Shown: positions 9,231 through 20,904 of the stretch, in pieces | Numbering within the stretch: the first letter of the stretch is position 1 | How the letters are laid out: each line of letters begins with the position of its first letter | NCBI RefSeq assembly: GCF_002813695.1 | Contig: NZ_CP017768.1 | Coordinates: forward strand, 2,349,501-2,413,500 | Length of the DNA stretch: 64,000 bases | Direction: 5' to 3' | DNA from: Methanobacterium subterraneum | GTDB taxonomy: Archaea > Methanobacteriota > Methanobacteria > Methanobacteriales > Methanobacteriaceae | Made by a program: the position numbers and the translations under genes | Notes under the pieces: generated by a model | Seen by the model: only the letters and a program-made list of their open reading frames with translations | What the model was told of the DNA's origin: nothing | The model's database searches: none

Positions 9231-11255
9231 TTGAAAAATTCACATTCCCACCACAAAATGGGACACCAAACAAAATCAGATGACCATGACCATGATGGAG
9301 ATGGGCATGATCATCATCACATGATTGAAGATTATAAGAGACGTTTCTGGATTTGTCTAATTTTAACCATTCCTATACTTATTTTATCCCCTCATATCCA
9401 GCACATCTTTGGAGTGCATGATATCCTGATGTTTCCAGGTGATGTTTACCTACTCTTCGCCCTATCATCAGTGGTATACTTTTACGGGGGCTACCCCTTC
9501 TTTCAGGGAATTTACAAAGAACTTAAGGTGAGAAATCCAGGAATGATGACCCTGGTGGCCGTGGCAATCACCACTGCTTATCTTTACAGCAGTGCAGTGG
9601 TTTTCGGACTTCGGGGTGAGTTATTCTTCTGGGAACTGGCAACCCTTATCGATATCATGCTCCTGGGCCACTGGTTAGAGATGAGGTCAGTGATGGGTGC
9701 CTCCCGTGCCCTGGAGGAACTGGTGAAACTGCTGCCCAGTCGTGCCCATAAGTTAATGCCTGATGGGGAGACTATGGATGTTCCCCTGGAGGATCTGTCA
9801 GTGGGTGACCAAGTGTTAATCCGGCCGGGAGAAAAAATCCCAGTGGATGGGGAGATAATCAAGGGCGAGACCAGTATTGATGAATCAATGCTTACCGGTG
9901 AATCAAATCCAGTTTACAGAATTCAAGGCCAAAATGTAATTGGTGGTGCTATCAACGGTGACGGAGCTATCCGGGTGGAGATCCAGAAAACAGGGGAGGA
10001 CTCTTTCTTATCCCAGGTGATAAAGCTGGTGGGAGAAGCTCAAAAAAGCAGTTCACAGACCCAAAACCTGGCGGATCGATTCGCAATGTGGCTGACTGTA
10101 ATCGCCCTCACCTGTGGTTTCATAACTTTAATAGTCTGGTTGGTAGTAACTGGCCAGGATATGGCCTTCTCCTTAGAAAGGGCGGTGACAGTAATGGTCA
10201 CCACCTGCCCCCATGCCTTGGGTCTGGCCATACCGCTGGTTGTTGCTGTTTCAACTGCTTTAGCCGCTGGAAACGGACTTTTAATTCGTAACAGAACATC
10301 ATTCGAGAATGCCCGAAACATAGATGCGGTGATTTTTGATAAAACCGGTACTTTAACCCAGGGTAAGTTTGGAGTGACTGATATAATACCCATTGCTGAT
10401 GGAATTGATACTCGTGAAGTTCTAAAGTACGCAGCATCACTTGAAGCCTATTCTGAACACCCCATTGCCAGGGGGCTGGCTAAAGAAGTTGATGAACACT
10501 ATCCTGTTGATAAATTCCAAGCCATTCCTGGCAAAGGGGTTAAAGGAATCATCCAGGGCCGTAGGGTGGAGGTGGTCAGTCCTGGCCACCTCACAGAAAG
10601 GGGATTTACCCTGGATAATGAAGAGTTGAATGAACTATCCCGGGAAGGAAAAACCATAGTTATGGTACTGGTTAATGGAGTACTTACCCTGGCAGTGGCT
10701 CTGGCAGATATCATCCGGCCAGAATCAAAGGAAACAATTTCCAGTCTTAAAAGTATGGGCATTAAATGTATCATGATCACCGGGGATAAAAAAGAAGTTG
10801 CTGAATGGGTTTCCAGCGAACTGGGACTGGACCAGTACTTTGCAGAAGTTCTACCATACCAAAAAGCAGGGGAAGTTAAAAAAATACAGGATGGAGGTTT
10901 CACCGTGGCCATGACTGGTGACGGGATTAACGATGCTCCCGCCCTGGCCCAGGCTGATGTGGGAATAGCAATTGGGGCGGGGACTGATGTGGCCATAGAA
11001 ACTGCAGACATAATCCTGGTCCGGAGCAACCCCCTGGATGTCCTTAAAATAATCCAGCTAGCCGGTTCCACCTACCGTAAAATGGTGGAGAACCTGGCCT
11101 GGGGGGCAGGATACAACATATTCGCCATACCCCTGGCAGCAGGTGTCTTATCAGCATATGGAATCATCCTAACCCCTGCTATGGGGGCGGTGTTGATGTC
11201 CGCCAGTACCATCATTGTGGCGGTTAATTCCCGATTTTTGAGGATGGGGAAATAG
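9231..11255 (+). CDS. copB: Copper-type heavy-metal P-type ATPase (CPH motif, CopB-like)
   Basis: This 674-residue P1B-type ATPase moves a heavy-metal ion across the membrane. The N-terminus (about residues 3-31) is very rich in His and Asp (HDHDGDGHDHHH) and replaces a CxxC domain. The membrane metal-site motif is CPH (TTCPHALGL, about residue 326). This marks subgroup P1B-3, the CopB-like copper or silver exporters. The actuator motif TGES, the phosphorylation site DKTGTLT and the hinge GDGINDAPAL are all present, so the pump looks functional. The start is TTG at 9231 behind GGGAGGGGG. An in-frame ATT at 9225 is closer to that Shine-Dalgarno. It is divergent from marR and preceded by the palindromic operator. 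Confidence 0.93.
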   Translation: MKNSHSHHKMGHQTKSDDHDHDGDGHDHHHMIEDYKRRFWICLILTIPILILSPHIQHIFGVHDILMFPGDVYLLFALSSVVYFYGGYPFFQGIYKELKVRNPGMMTLVAVAITTAYLYSSAVVFGLRGELFFWELATLIDIMLLGHWLEMRSVMGASRALEELVKLLPSRAHKLMPDGETMDVPLEDLSVGDQVLIRPGEKIPVDGEIIKGETSIDESMLTGESNPVYRIQGQNVIGGAINGDGAIRVEIQKTGEDSFLSQVIKLVGEAQKSSSQTQNLADRFAMWLTVIALTCGFITLIVWLVVTGQDMAFSLERAVTVMVTTCPHALGLAIPLVVAVSTALAAGNGLLIRNRTSFENARNIDAVIFDKTGTLTQGKFGVTDIIPIADGIDTREVLKYAASLEAYSEHPIARGLAKEVDEHYPVDKFQAIPGKGVKGIIQGRRVEVVSPGHLTERGFTLDNEELNELSREGKTIVMVLVNGVLTLAVALADIIRPESKETISSLKSMGIKCIMITGDKKEVAEWVSSELGLDQYFAEVLPYQKAGEVKKIQDGGFTVAMTGDGINDAPALAQADVGIAIGAGTDVAIETADIILVRSNPLDVLKIIQLAGSTYRKMVENLAWGAGYNIFAIPLAAGVLSAYGIILTPAMGAVLMSASTIIVAVNSRFLRMGK

Positions 11256-11379
11256 ATTTTTTCATTATTTGCCCTAAGAAATCTATTTCTACATTTCAAT
11301 TTTCAGAGTATATGCATGGTTTAAATCTGTGGTACATTTTCTCTGATTATTTGAAATCCATAATTAAGATGATCACAAT

Positions 11380-12051
11380 TCAATTTTTCTGCAAAATGTA
11401 AAAAATAGAACAATTATCTTCTGGATTGTTCTTAAACATTTTAATTTCATTTTCTTCATCTTCCAAAGCCTGCTGGACTTGGGGATTATCAATATATTTT
11501 TCCTGCAAATCTTTAATGTGTTTTTCATAGGGCCGGAGGAATTGAGACCACCAGATGCGATGATGAACCATAAAAGAATCCAGTAACCTGTAACCTGATT
11601 TTTCAATGATGTCCTTCTTTTCCACGTGTTTCTGGTAGGGATCGTGAACCACCAGAAAACCATTATCTTTAATTAAGCGCCTCAAATCTTCCAATCCCTT
11701 CTGGAAACCAATGGCGAATATTGATCCTTCGGCCCAGATAATATCAAAACTTTCATCAGGAAAATCCAAATCCAATAACGAACAATTCAAGGTTTTAACT
11801 TGTTTTTCAAGTTTTTCGGATTTCATTTTTTCATCAAGATAATCAAGTGCATCTTGATCTATATCAGTGGCCAGTATCTCCCCACCACTAACCCTGGCAA
11901 GTTCAAGGGTAGGAACTCCAGTACCACACCCCACATCAAGTATTTTAGGATTATCTATTTTAGGAAGTTTGAAAAAAGCATTTCGAGTATATATATTCAA
12001 ATTCTGCCGGAAATGATCTTTATTTATTATTTTTAAAGTATTAGTGTGCAT
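11380..12051 (-). CDS. Class I SAM-dependent methyltransferase
   Basis: The 223-residue protein has SAM-binding motif I ILDVGCGTGVPTLELAR, the ribose-binding acidic residue in ILATDIDQDAL, and a motif II/III region around FDIIWAEGSIFAIGF. It is of the Methyltransf_25 type. The substrate is unknown; small-molecule methylation is as likely as protein methylation. The ATG is preceded by AAGGTGGAT at suitable spacing. It lies convergent to copB with about 120 bp between, and about 80 bp downstream of the PH-domain gene on the same strand. Confidence 0.86.
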   Translation of the reverse strand: MHTNTLKIINKDHFRQNLNIYTRNAFFKLPKIDNPKILDVGCGTGVPTLELARVSGGEILATDIDQDALDYLDEKMKSEKLEKQVKTLNCSLLDLDFPDESFDIIWAEGSIFAIGFQKGLEDLRRLIKDNGFLVVHDPYQKHVEKKDIIEKSGYRLLDSFMVHHRIWWSQFLRPYEKHIKDLQEKYIDNPQVQQALEDEENEIKMFKNNPEDNCSIFYILQKN

Positions 12052-12133
12052 TATTTAATCCACCTTTTTCTGAGAGTTATGGGTAAACCTTAAAATATTC
12101 TGAAGGAGGCCTGTTCTATAGAATCCAAGAACC

Positions 12134-12739
12134 TTATTTTTCAGATATTTTCTGGAGTAACTCCTTTATTTCCACCAGTTCATCAATGATCCTTTCTGGA
12201 AGATCTTCAGGTTTTCCAATGGGTTCTTCAAAGGTTTGGACACCAACTGGTTTTTTGCCCTTCACCCGGTCCATGATAATATGCCTGAGTTCTTCAAAAC
12301 CTTCCACACCATCTATGGTTATTTCCGAAGAGTTTCCCCATCCCTGGTTGGGATTGGAATAACCGGCAGTTTGAATTTTTAACGATCCTATACTCAACAT
12401 ACGGGATATAGGTCCCTGGGCAATATCTATATTGGTGATTCGATTATAGGGGATAATACCTGTGTTTTTAAACCACACACCCCTTCTCCATTCTACTTCT
12501 TCAGAATCCAGTTTGTAACTGATGGAGGTATAAAATTTGGGGATCCAGTAAATAACAAAGATCAGGATCAACAGGAGTGGAACAGAAATGATAAGGGTTA
12601 TCCATGATGCTACCATAAAAGCCAGGGGAATGTACCATATAAGAACCGAGAAAATAATGGTAATTACAAAGTATATAAAATAAAGGTTTCGCAGCTGTTT
12701 CGCAGGGTTAAACTCCTCTCCAATTTTCCAGTTAACCAT
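12134..12739 (-). CDS. PH-domain (bPH2/DUF304) membrane protein
   Basis: This 201-residue protein has two transmembrane helices near the N-terminus (about 20-70), then a bacterial PH-like domain. The domain starts at YKLDSEEVEWRRGVW and includes the typical IPYNRITNIDIAQGPISRML segment. This is the YdbS/YdbT-like DUF304 architecture, found as membrane-associated proteins of unknown role. The C-terminal about 50 residues form a charged tail with a likely helix (ERIIDELVEIKELLQKI). The start is behind AAGGTGATG. It may be co-transcribed with the methyltransferase below it. Confidence 0.82.
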   Translation of the reverse strand: MVNWKIGEEFNPAKQLRNLYFIYFVITIIFSVLIWYIPLAFMVASWITLIISVPLLLILIFVIYWIPKFYTSISYKLDSEEVEWRRGVWFKNTGIIPYNRITNIDIAQGPISRMLSIGSLKIQTAGYSNPNQGWGNSSEITIDGVEGFEELRHIIMDRVKGKKPVGVQTFEEPIGKPEDLPERIIDELVEIKELLQKISEK

Positions 12740-12946
12740 ATCATCACCTTTTAATGGGGTATATGTTTATTTATTTAATTGTACATCTGATTTACTTCAT
12801 AAAAATATTGAAGATCTTGAGGGAAGATCTTTTGGAAACTGTTTATATTTTTGAAATTCCCCTTATAACTTAATTTCTCACTAGAATCAGGGAAAGTAGA
12901 TGAAAATCACCACGGGATTGGAATAATCTTCAAACCAGTAAATCCA

Positions 12947-14386
<1,440 letters not shown>

Positions 14387-14641
14387 TTTATCTTAACCAA
14401 AATCAATTTTATAGCCAATAAAGTCCTGGTTTTAATCGGATTAATATTATAATCTGTTGTTTTAGGGGTGTTGATGTTTTTTAGTGAATTGAAGAATATT
14501 GCTGTATTATTTATCCATTGTATATTAATATTACTGTCTATTTCAATAAAAACGGTAATCATAATAAACCTGAATTCATTGAAATAAAATGAATCAGGAT
14601 ATTTTTAAATTATTTTTAACAAAAAAATCATTAGATTTTAA

Positions 14642-14733
<92 letters not shown>

Positions 14734-14803
14734 GCACATTGAAATTAAATTCACCTGGCATTAATATTTTTGGTTGATAAGTCTTCTTGGTGTAAACATT
14801 TAT

Positions 14804-14865
14804 ATGTACATTTGAACATCCATTCATATGAACATTTTTGTTATCAGAATTGTTGTTTTATAAAG
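14804..14865 (+). promoter_or_regulatory. Repeated TGAACAT/ATGTACAT motifs and TATA box of the CPC-type ATPase
   Basis: The interval contains ATGTACAT (14804-14811), TTTGAACAT (14811-14819), and the palindrome TTCATATGAA (14823-14832) running into a second TGAACAT (14829-14835). A TATA-like TTTTATAAAG follows at about 14857-14866. Similar short half-sites flank metal-responsive ArsR/SmtB-controlled promoters in other organisms. No such regulator gene is in the window, so the assignment is only suggestive. Confidence 0.35.
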
Positions 14866-14898
14866 TGCAGAACATCAACTAAATAATAGGGGGATACA

Positions 14899-16890
14899 AT
14901 GTCCGAAGACAATCATCAAAATCAGCAACGTGATTCAAAAAACGATTCATCAGATACATGCACCTGCTGCGGAGGCGACCCATATGGGGAAAAACAGCCC
15001 CGGTGGAAAAACAAACCCCTGGCCATAATTCTCACTTCAGCAGTGATCTTTATAGTGGGCATAATCCTCGAAAGATTCATGAACCAGGGCCTCCTTGCCG
15101 AGCTAGCATTCCTGGCAGTGGTGGCAGTTGCCGGGTTTGAAATAATAAACGGAGCCTTTAAAGGACTATCAAAGCTTCGTTTCAACATGAATCTGCTTAT
15201 AACCATTGCTGCAGCAGGGGCATTTTTGATTGGTCACGGTGAAGAGGGTGCGGCAGTGATGTTTCTCTTCTATGTGGCAGAGTTTCTGGAGGACTATGCC
15301 AGTGAAAGGGCACAGAGATCAATAGCAGCCCTCCTTAAACTGGCACCTGAAACTGCACATGTCATTAGAAATGGTCATGAAATGGAAATTCATACACATG
15401 CTGTGAACCTAGATGAACTGGTGGTGATTCGCCCTGGTGACAAGGTGCCTCTTGATGGATTGGTGGTCCGCGGGATCTCTGCTGTAGATCAATCACCTAT
15501 AACTGGGGAAAGCATGCCAGTCACCAAAAGGAAAGGTGACCAGGTTTTCGCAGGTACCATCAACACCGAAGGCTACCTGGAGATCAGAGTAAACCGAAAA
15601 TCAAATGAAACCATTATATCTCGCATAATAGAACTGGTACGCCAATCCAAAGAGAAAAAATCCCGGACAGAATCATTCATTGACCGGTTTGCATCCTATT
15701 ACACTCCCGCAGTCATATTAATCGCTATCTTAGTAGCCACACTCCCTCCGTTCCTACTGGGAATGTCCTTCAATGACTGGTTCTACCGGGCTCTGGTTTT
15801 ACTGGTGGTTTCCTGTCCCTGTGCCCTAGCAATATCCACCCCTGTTTCAATGGTCTCTGGGATAACCTCTGCCACCAGAAACGGTGTTCTCATCAAAGGA
15901 GGGGAATATGTGGAGGAAATGAAGAAGGTGAAGGTGATGGTCTTTGATAAAACCGGAACATTAACTGAAGGCCAACTGGAAGTGACAAACATCATCAACT
16001 TCAATAATAGTTCTAAAGATGAGATTTTAACTATTGCTGCTTCCCTTGAATCCCATTCCAAACATCCCCTGGCCAAAGCCATACTCCAAAGGGCAAAAGA
16101 TGATGATTTGAAGCTGGAAGAGGTTCATAACTTCAAATCCATCACTGGAATCGGTTTAAAGGGTAAAATCAATGGAAATCAATTCCAAGTGGGAAATAAA
16201 AGCCTTTTTGAAAATTCAATCTTGTTAAGTGATCATAAATCTCCGGATGGAAAGATTCGGGAAATAAATGAAGAATATGAAAAAGAAGGTAAAACCACAA
16301 TCCTGGTTGGAAATGAAACTGCAATCATCGGTTTAATCGTTTTGGCAGATCGAATCAGGGATAATGCTAAAAAAACAGTTGAATATCTTAAAAACAATGG
16401 TATCAGGATTGTTATGTTAACTGGGGATAACGAGTGCACTGCCAAGAGAGTAGCATCCCATTTAGGATTGAATGAATATTACCACAGTCTCCTACCAGAT
16501 GATAAGGTGCAAAAAATTGATGAACTGGTTAAGTCCCATGGGCACGTGGTCATGGTGGGTGATGGGGTTAATGATGCACCAGCCCTGGCAAGAGCCAATA
16601 TAGGAATTGCTATGGGGGCAGCTGGTTCTGATGTGGCCATTGAAAGTGCAGATATCGCTTTGATGCATGATGATCTATCCAAACTGGAATATCTACTGAA
16701 ACTCAGCCGGAAAACAATGGGTGTGGTGCAGCAGAACGTGGCATTATCCATAGTAGTGAAAAGTTCCTTCGCCTTATTTGCAGTTCTGGGATTTGTAACC
16801 TTATGGATGGCAGTGGGTATAGGGGATATGGGCCTCAGCCTGGCAGTTATATTAAACGCCATTAGAATTGGGAGTGGAAAGATTCAATGA
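14899..16890 (+). CDS. Heavy-metal P-type ATPase (CPC motif; Zn/Cd-type likely)
   Basis: This is a 663-residue P1B ATPase. The membrane site is CPC (VSCPCALAIST, about residues 306-308), with TGES, DKTGTLTEG, an HP motif (SHSKHPLAK) and GDGVNDAPAL all intact. The N-terminus has no full metal-binding domain, only a short Cys cluster (TCTCCGGDPYG, about residues 19-29). A CPC motif occurs in both copper (P1B-1) and Zn/Cd/Pb (P1B-2) pumps. The C-terminal region (VVKSSFALFAVLGFVTLWMAVGIGDMG, read in part as VLGFVTLWMAVGIGDMG) with its late Asp favours the Zn/Cd group. The start has AGGGGGA close upstream. It is monocistronic and convergent with trpD. Confidence 0.9.
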   Translation: MSEDNHQNQQRDSKNDSSDTCTCCGGDPYGEKQPRWKNKPLAIILTSAVIFIVGIILERFMNQGLLAELAFLAVVAVAGFEIINGAFKGLSKLRFNMNLLITIAAAGAFLIGHGEEGAAVMFLFYVAEFLEDYASERAQRSIAALLKLAPETAHVIRNGHEMEIHTHAVNLDELVVIRPGDKVPLDGLVVRGISAVDQSPITGESMPVTKRKGDQVFAGTINTEGYLEIRVNRKSNETIISRIIELVRQSKEKKSRTESFIDRFASYYTPAVILIAILVATLPPFLLGMSFNDWFYRALVLLVVSCPCALAISTPVSMVSGITSATRNGVLIKGGEYVEEMKKVKVMVFDKTGTLTEGQLEVTNIINFNNSSKDEILTIAASLESHSKHPLAKAILQRAKDDDLKLEEVHNFKSITGIGLKGKINGNQFQVGNKSLFENSILLSDHKSPDGKIREINEEYEKEGKTTILVGNETAIIGLIVLADRIRDNAKKTVEYLKNNGIRIVMLTGDNECTAKRVASHLGLNEYYHSLLPDDKVQKIDELVKSHGHVVMVGDGVNDAPALARANIGIAMGAAGSDVAIESADIALMHDDLSKLEYLLKLSRKTMGVVQQNVALSIVVKSSFALFAVLGFVTLWMAVGIGDMGLSLAVILNAIRIGSGKIQ

Positions 16891-16987
16891 ATATTTTTCA
16901 CTAATCCTATTCATCTTTCACTAATCCCTTATTCTGCCACCTATATTTCATTTTAACTTTGGGATTTTCATGCCTTTTAGGGGTTAA

Positions 16988-18034
16988 TCAGGCTTTACTT
17001 GCCCTGATGAAGTCCTGAAGCTTGTCTTTGGCTTTTCCTTTCTCCACAATTTCCCGGGCTATTCCGACTCCCTCCTTCAGGTCCGAAGCTTTCCCTCCCA
17101 GGAAGATAATTGCACCAGCATTGGCTAAACATATATCCATCCTGGCCTTTTCCGTTGGGTTGGTATTTTTCCCTCCCAGCACATCCTGAGCAATTTGAAG
17201 GTTTTCCTCTAAAGTATCCCTGGCCCTGATCTGTTTTTTATCAGCCATTTCCAGTCCAAAATCTTCAGGATACAAATCTGACAATGTTATTTCTCCATCT
17301 TCTAGGATAGCGGCATGGGTCTTTCCAATAATTGATATCTCATCCAGTGCTGGTTTTCCTTCTTCATCAAAACCATGTACCACCATGGCCCGTTTAACTC
17401 CCAAATTTTTAAGGACATTGGCCACCACTTCCACATATCCCGGATCAAAAACACCCATAAGATGGATATCTGCATTTGCCGGAGATGATAATGGTCCTAA
17501 AATGTTGAAAACTGTTCTTATACCCAATTTTCTACGTACGGGCATTACATGTTTCATTGCGGGGTGAAAGTTGGGGGCAAACATGAATCCCATCCCTGAT
17601 TTTTCCAGACAGGACTCCACACTGGAGGCATCACCATTGATATTTACACCCATTGCCTCTAGAATATCAGCACCGCCACATTTACTGCTAATAGCCCTAT
17701 TTCCGTGTTTGGCTATGGGGACCCCAGCGGCTGCTGCAATAATCGTGGCAACAGTACTTACATTGAAGGTTTTAAAACTATCCCCTCCAGTACCGCAGGT
17801 ATCCACCAGGGCATCATCTAAACTGGGGGTGACCTTGATGGATACTTCACGCATAGCCCTTACAAAACCGGTTATCTCGGCAGCATCCTCGCCTTTTGTG
17901 GCTAGAGCTGCCAAAAATGCTGCCATATCCACATCATTGGCATCACCACTAACCATTTCCATCATACAATCATAGGCTTCCCCTTCACTAAGATTCTGCC
18001 GGGAAGCCACCTTATTCAAACATTCTGAAATCAT
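16988..18034 (-). CDS. trpD: Anthranilate phosphoribosyltransferase
   Basis: TrpD transfers phosphoribosyl from PRPP to anthranilate, the second committed step of tryptophan synthesis. The 348-residue protein has the family motifs DTCGTGGDSFKTFNVST (PRPP-binding loop), KHGNRAISSKCGGAD and GPLSSPANA. It is the last gene of the trpEGCFBAD cluster, about 40 nt after trpA. The start ATG is preceded by GAGGGTTGTTGAT. Its position last, rather than fused to or following trpG as in many bacteria, matches the Methanothermobacter order. Confidence 0.96.
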   Translation of the reverse strand: MISECLNKVASRQNLSEGEAYDCMMEMVSGDANDVDMAAFLAALATKGEDAAEITGFVRAMREVSIKVTPSLDDALVDTCGTGGDSFKTFNVSTVATIIAAAAGVPIAKHGNRAISSKCGGADILEAMGVNINGDASSVESCLEKSGMGFMFAPNFHPAMKHVMPVRRKLGIRTVFNILGPLSSPANADIHLMGVFDPGYVEVVANVLKNLGVKRAMVVHGFDEEGKPALDEISIIGKTHAAILEDGEITLSDLYPEDFGLEMADKKQIRARDTLEENLQIAQDVLGGKNTNPTEKARMDICLANAGAIIFLGGKASDLKEGVGIAREIVEKGKAKDKLQDFIRASKA

Positions 18035-18077
18035 TTAATCAACAACCCTCATTTATGCAGGTATCATTATCATGGGC

Positions 18078-18902
18078 TTATTTTTTGGTTGCTTCCTTTA
18101 GCTCACGGCAGAATTTTCCGATTTTTTCTTTCATGGCATCCTTGTCCTCTAAATTTTCAGTGATCATGTTCAGTATGGCGCTGGCCACTATGGCACCATC
18201 GGCCCCGGCTTTAATCACATTGGACACGTGTTCTGGTTTGGAAATACCAAAACCAACACTTAGAGGTAGGTCAGTGTGACTTCTAACCCTCTCAATAAGT
18301 TCCACCGTACTTATCTGGAGGTCGCCCCGGGCACCGGTAACTCCCATAACTGCCACCACATATAGAAATCCTTCACACAACCCTGAAATCTTCTGCAGTC
18401 TCTCATTAGTGGTGGTCTGGGCGGCCATGAAGACCTGCTGAACCCCATACTTTCTAGAGGCTGCAACCGCATCCTGAGCCTCTTCTGGCGGTAAATCTGC
18501 GGCTAAAACAGCATTCACACCACTTTCAAGGGCAGCTTCATAGAAATGGTCAATTCCAATCTGGTAGATCAGGTTATAGTAAACCAGTAAGCCAATTGGT
18601 ATGGTGGTAAATTCCCGGATCCTTTTAATAAATTCAAATCCACGTTTTGTAGTCATACCTGAATTAAGGGCTCTTAAATCTGCGTCCTGAACAGTAGGGC
18701 CGTCAGCAACAGGGTCACTAAAGGCGAATCCGATTTCCAGGGCGTCAGCACCATTTTCCACAAAGGTTTTAACAATTTCCAGGGATGTTTCAAAGTCCGG
18801 GTCTCCGGCTACAATAAAGGGGATGAATGCTCCTTCATTTTTCTCTTTAACCCGTGCAAACATTTCCTGGTAACTTTCCACCTTTAAATCCTGAGAACTC
18901 AT
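18078..18902 (-). CDS. trpA: Tryptophan synthase alpha chain
   Basis: TrpA cleaves indole-3-glycerol phosphate to indole and glyceraldehyde 3-phosphate. It works in the alpha2beta2 complex with TrpB. The 274-residue TIM barrel shows the catalytic Glu in [17 protein letters not shown], the Asp-containing loop [11 protein letters not shown] and the phosphate-binding [10 protein letters not shown]. Its ATG overlaps the trpB stop (ATGA), so the two subunits are translationally coupled. Length is normal. Confidence 0.96.
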   Translation of the reverse strand: MSSQDLKVESYQEMFARVKEKNEGAFIPFIVAGDPDFETSLEIVKTFVENGADALEIGFAFSDPVADGPTVQDADLRALNSGMTTKRGFEFIKRIREFTTIPIGLLVYYNLIYQIGIDHFYEAALESGVNAVLAADLPPEEAQDAVAASRKYGVQQVFMAAQTTTNERLQKISGLCEGFLYVVAVMGVTGARGDLQISTVELIERVRSHTDLPLSVGFGISKPEHVSNVIKAGADGAIVASAILNMITENLEDKDAMKEKIGKFCRELKEATKK

Positions 18903-20080
18903 ACTTCCACCCCCATTTCCCGGGCAACCAGAAACATATCCTTATCTCCCCGTCCAGAAAGGTTAACCACAATGGTTTTACCCTTATTTTCCGGCATTTT
19001 AGCATATTTCTCGGCATAAGCAATTGCATGTGAGCTTTCCAGTGCCGGGATAATTCCCTCATATCGGGATAGCAGCTCGAAACCCCGGAGGGCTTCTTCA
19101 TTGTTTATGGCCACATATCTGGCCCTTCCAATGGTCTGGAGATAGGCGTGCTCCGGTCCCACTCCTGGGTAATCCAGTCCTGCTGAGACTGAATGGGCTT
19201 CGTTGATTTGCCCATCATCGTTTTGCAGTACGAATGAGAATGAACCATGTAGTATTCCTTCGGTACCTTTACAGAGGGTGGCTCCAGTTCGATCAGTTTC
19301 CACTCCGTATCCTCCTCCCTCAACACCAATAAGTTCCACTTCCTTATCATCCATGAATCCGGAAAAGATTCCCATAGAATTACTACCCCCACCAACACAG
19401 GCTATAACTGCATCAGGAAGTTTACCTTCTTTTTGAAGGATTTCTTCTCTTGCTTCTCGACCAATGATTGTCTGGAAGTGTTTGACCATGGTAGGGTAAG
19501 GGTGGGGGCCCATGGTGGAACCGATAAGGTAGTGGGTGTTCTCTACACTACCTACCCAGTCCCGGAAGGCATCATTTATCGCATCTTTAAGGGTTTGTGA
19601 ACCGGTTTTAACGGGTAAAACCCGGGCTCCTGAGAGTTCCATTCTAAAAACATTCAACTTTTGTCGTTCCACATCCTCTAAACCCATGTAAACATCCACC
19701 GGGATACCTAGAAGGGACCCTACCACTGCGGTGGCTATACCATGTTGCCCAGCACCGGTTTCAGCTATTATCCTGGTTTTACCCATGTATTTAGCTAGAA
19801 GTCCCTGTCCTAATGTGTTATTTATCTTATGGGCTCCGGTGTGGAGCATGTCCTCCCTTTTAAGGTATATCTTACATCCTAATTTTTCGGAAAGATTACG
19901 GGCATAGTACAATGCAGTGGGTCGTCCGGCGAATTCTTTCAAGTAGTAATCAAGCTCCTGATTGAATTCATCATCATCCTTGTATTTCAGGAATGCCTTT
20001 TCAAGCTCTTCTAGGGCGGGTATAAGGAGTTCTGGTACGAATATTCCTCCGTATTTACCAAATTTTCCATCAGTTATCAT
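18899..20080 (-). CDS. trpB: Tryptophan synthase beta chain
   Basis: TrpB condenses indole with serine using PLP. The 393-residue protein is of the TrpB1 type, the form that partners TrpA. It has the PLP lysine in HTGAHKINN, the GAGQHG region, the phosphate-binding [10 protein letters not shown] and a C-terminal [18 protein letters not shown] precedes the ATG. About 90 nt separate it from trpF, the widest gap within the cluster, and no separate promoter is obvious there. Confidence 0.97.
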   Translation of the reverse strand: MITDGKFGKYGGIFVPELLIPALEELEKAFLKYKDDDEFNQELDYYLKEFAGRPTALYYARNLSEKLGCKIYLKREDMLHTGAHKINNTLGQGLLAKYMGKTRIIAETGAGQHGIATAVVGSLLGIPVDVYMGLEDVERQKLNVFRMELSGARVLPVKTGSQTLKDAINDAFRDWVGSVENTHYLIGSTMGPHPYPTMVKHFQTIIGREAREEILQKEGKLPDAVIACVGGGSNSMGIFSGFMDDKEVELIGVEGGGYGVETDRTGATLCKGTEGILHGSFSFVLQNDDGQINEAHSVSAGLDYPGVGPEHAYLQTIGRARYVAINNEEALRGFELLSRYEGIIPALESSHAIAYAEKYAKMPENKGKTIVVNLSGRGDKDMFLVAREMGVEV

Positions 20081-20170
20081 TCAAATCACCTTAGTCATTC
20101 TAAAATTTTATTTTTAGCATCTATCCATTATTAATATCAATCTTAATGTATTATCAACGAATTAATCTAA

Positions 20171-20887
20171 TCATGCCTTATTAAATGTTTTAATTTCAAT
20201 TAATTCATTTATTTTAGTGGTGTTTTTTACTCCAGGTTTATCTTCTACCTTGGAGTTGACATCCACATAGTCAAAGAATTCTTCCAGGATTTCAAACTTC
20301 TCTTCCATCCTTTTTTTATCCATTCCTCCGGCGAGGAATATTTTTAGATCAGGTTTGGTTTGTTTTGCAATTCTTGCCGCTTCAACTGCTATTTTAAGGG
20401 GGATTTGTTTTCCTGTTCCGCCGGTTTTTCCCCGGATTTGGTAATCAAAAAGGAGACAATCACAGACTCTGGCAAAATCCTGAATTTCTCTAATTTTTTG
20501 AGGTCCTATTACTGTAGATAGTCCTAAAGCCCGAATGACTCTTAAATCCCCTTGATTATCAACAGAGTTCCCATCTTCATCAGTCTCCCTGGTTGGTTGA
20601 TAATGTTTTTTCAAATTATTTATTTCATCAGCTGAGAGTGAGTGAAGCTGTATGTTCTTCAGGCCTGTTTTTTCTATTCTTTCTATAGCATCCGCCATAT
20701 TTTCCGGTTCAATTACAAGCACCGCCTTGTTTTTGTCCTTCATAGATAAGATTAAATTGTTTAATTCCGGAATTTCAACCATTCTCTTGGATCTTTTGAT
20801 GTTTATAAATCCAATTAAATCTGCACCAGCCCTTTCACAGGATGAAAGGTCTTTTTCTCGACGTATTCCGCAGATTTTAATGTTCAT
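20171..20887 (-). CDS. trpF: Phosphoribosylanthranilate isomerase
   Basis: TrpF isomerises phosphoribosylanthranilate to the carboxyphenylamino-deoxyribulose phosphate. The 238-residue barrel has the N-terminal catalytic cysteine in KICGIRREKDL, the catalytic Asp in LLFDYQIRGKTGGTGK, and the phosphate loop FLAGGMDKKR. It is longer than typical (about 205-220), mainly because of a charged insert around TRETDEDGNSVDNQGD after residue 115. It follows trpC with a gap of 17 nt. Confidence 0.94.
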   Translation of the reverse strand: MNIKICGIRREKDLSSCERAGADLIGFINIKRSKRMVEIPELNNLILSMKDKNKAVLVIEPENMADAIERIEKTGLKNIQLHSLSADEINNLKKHYQPTRETDEDGNSVDNQGDLRVIRALGLSTVIGPQKIREIQDFARVCDCLLFDYQIRGKTGGTGKQIPLKIAVEAARIAKQTKPDLKIFLAGGMDKKRMEEKFEILEEFFDYVDVNSKVEDKPGVKNTTKINELIEIKTFNKA

Positions 20888-20904
20888 AGTCTTAACCTGT
20901 TCCG

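Noticed and set aside
14899..16890. Calling the CPC ATPase a copper pump
   Set aside because: CPC occurs in copper and zinc/cadmium pumps; the missing CxxC domain and the C-terminal region favour zinc/cadmium, so no symbol is given.
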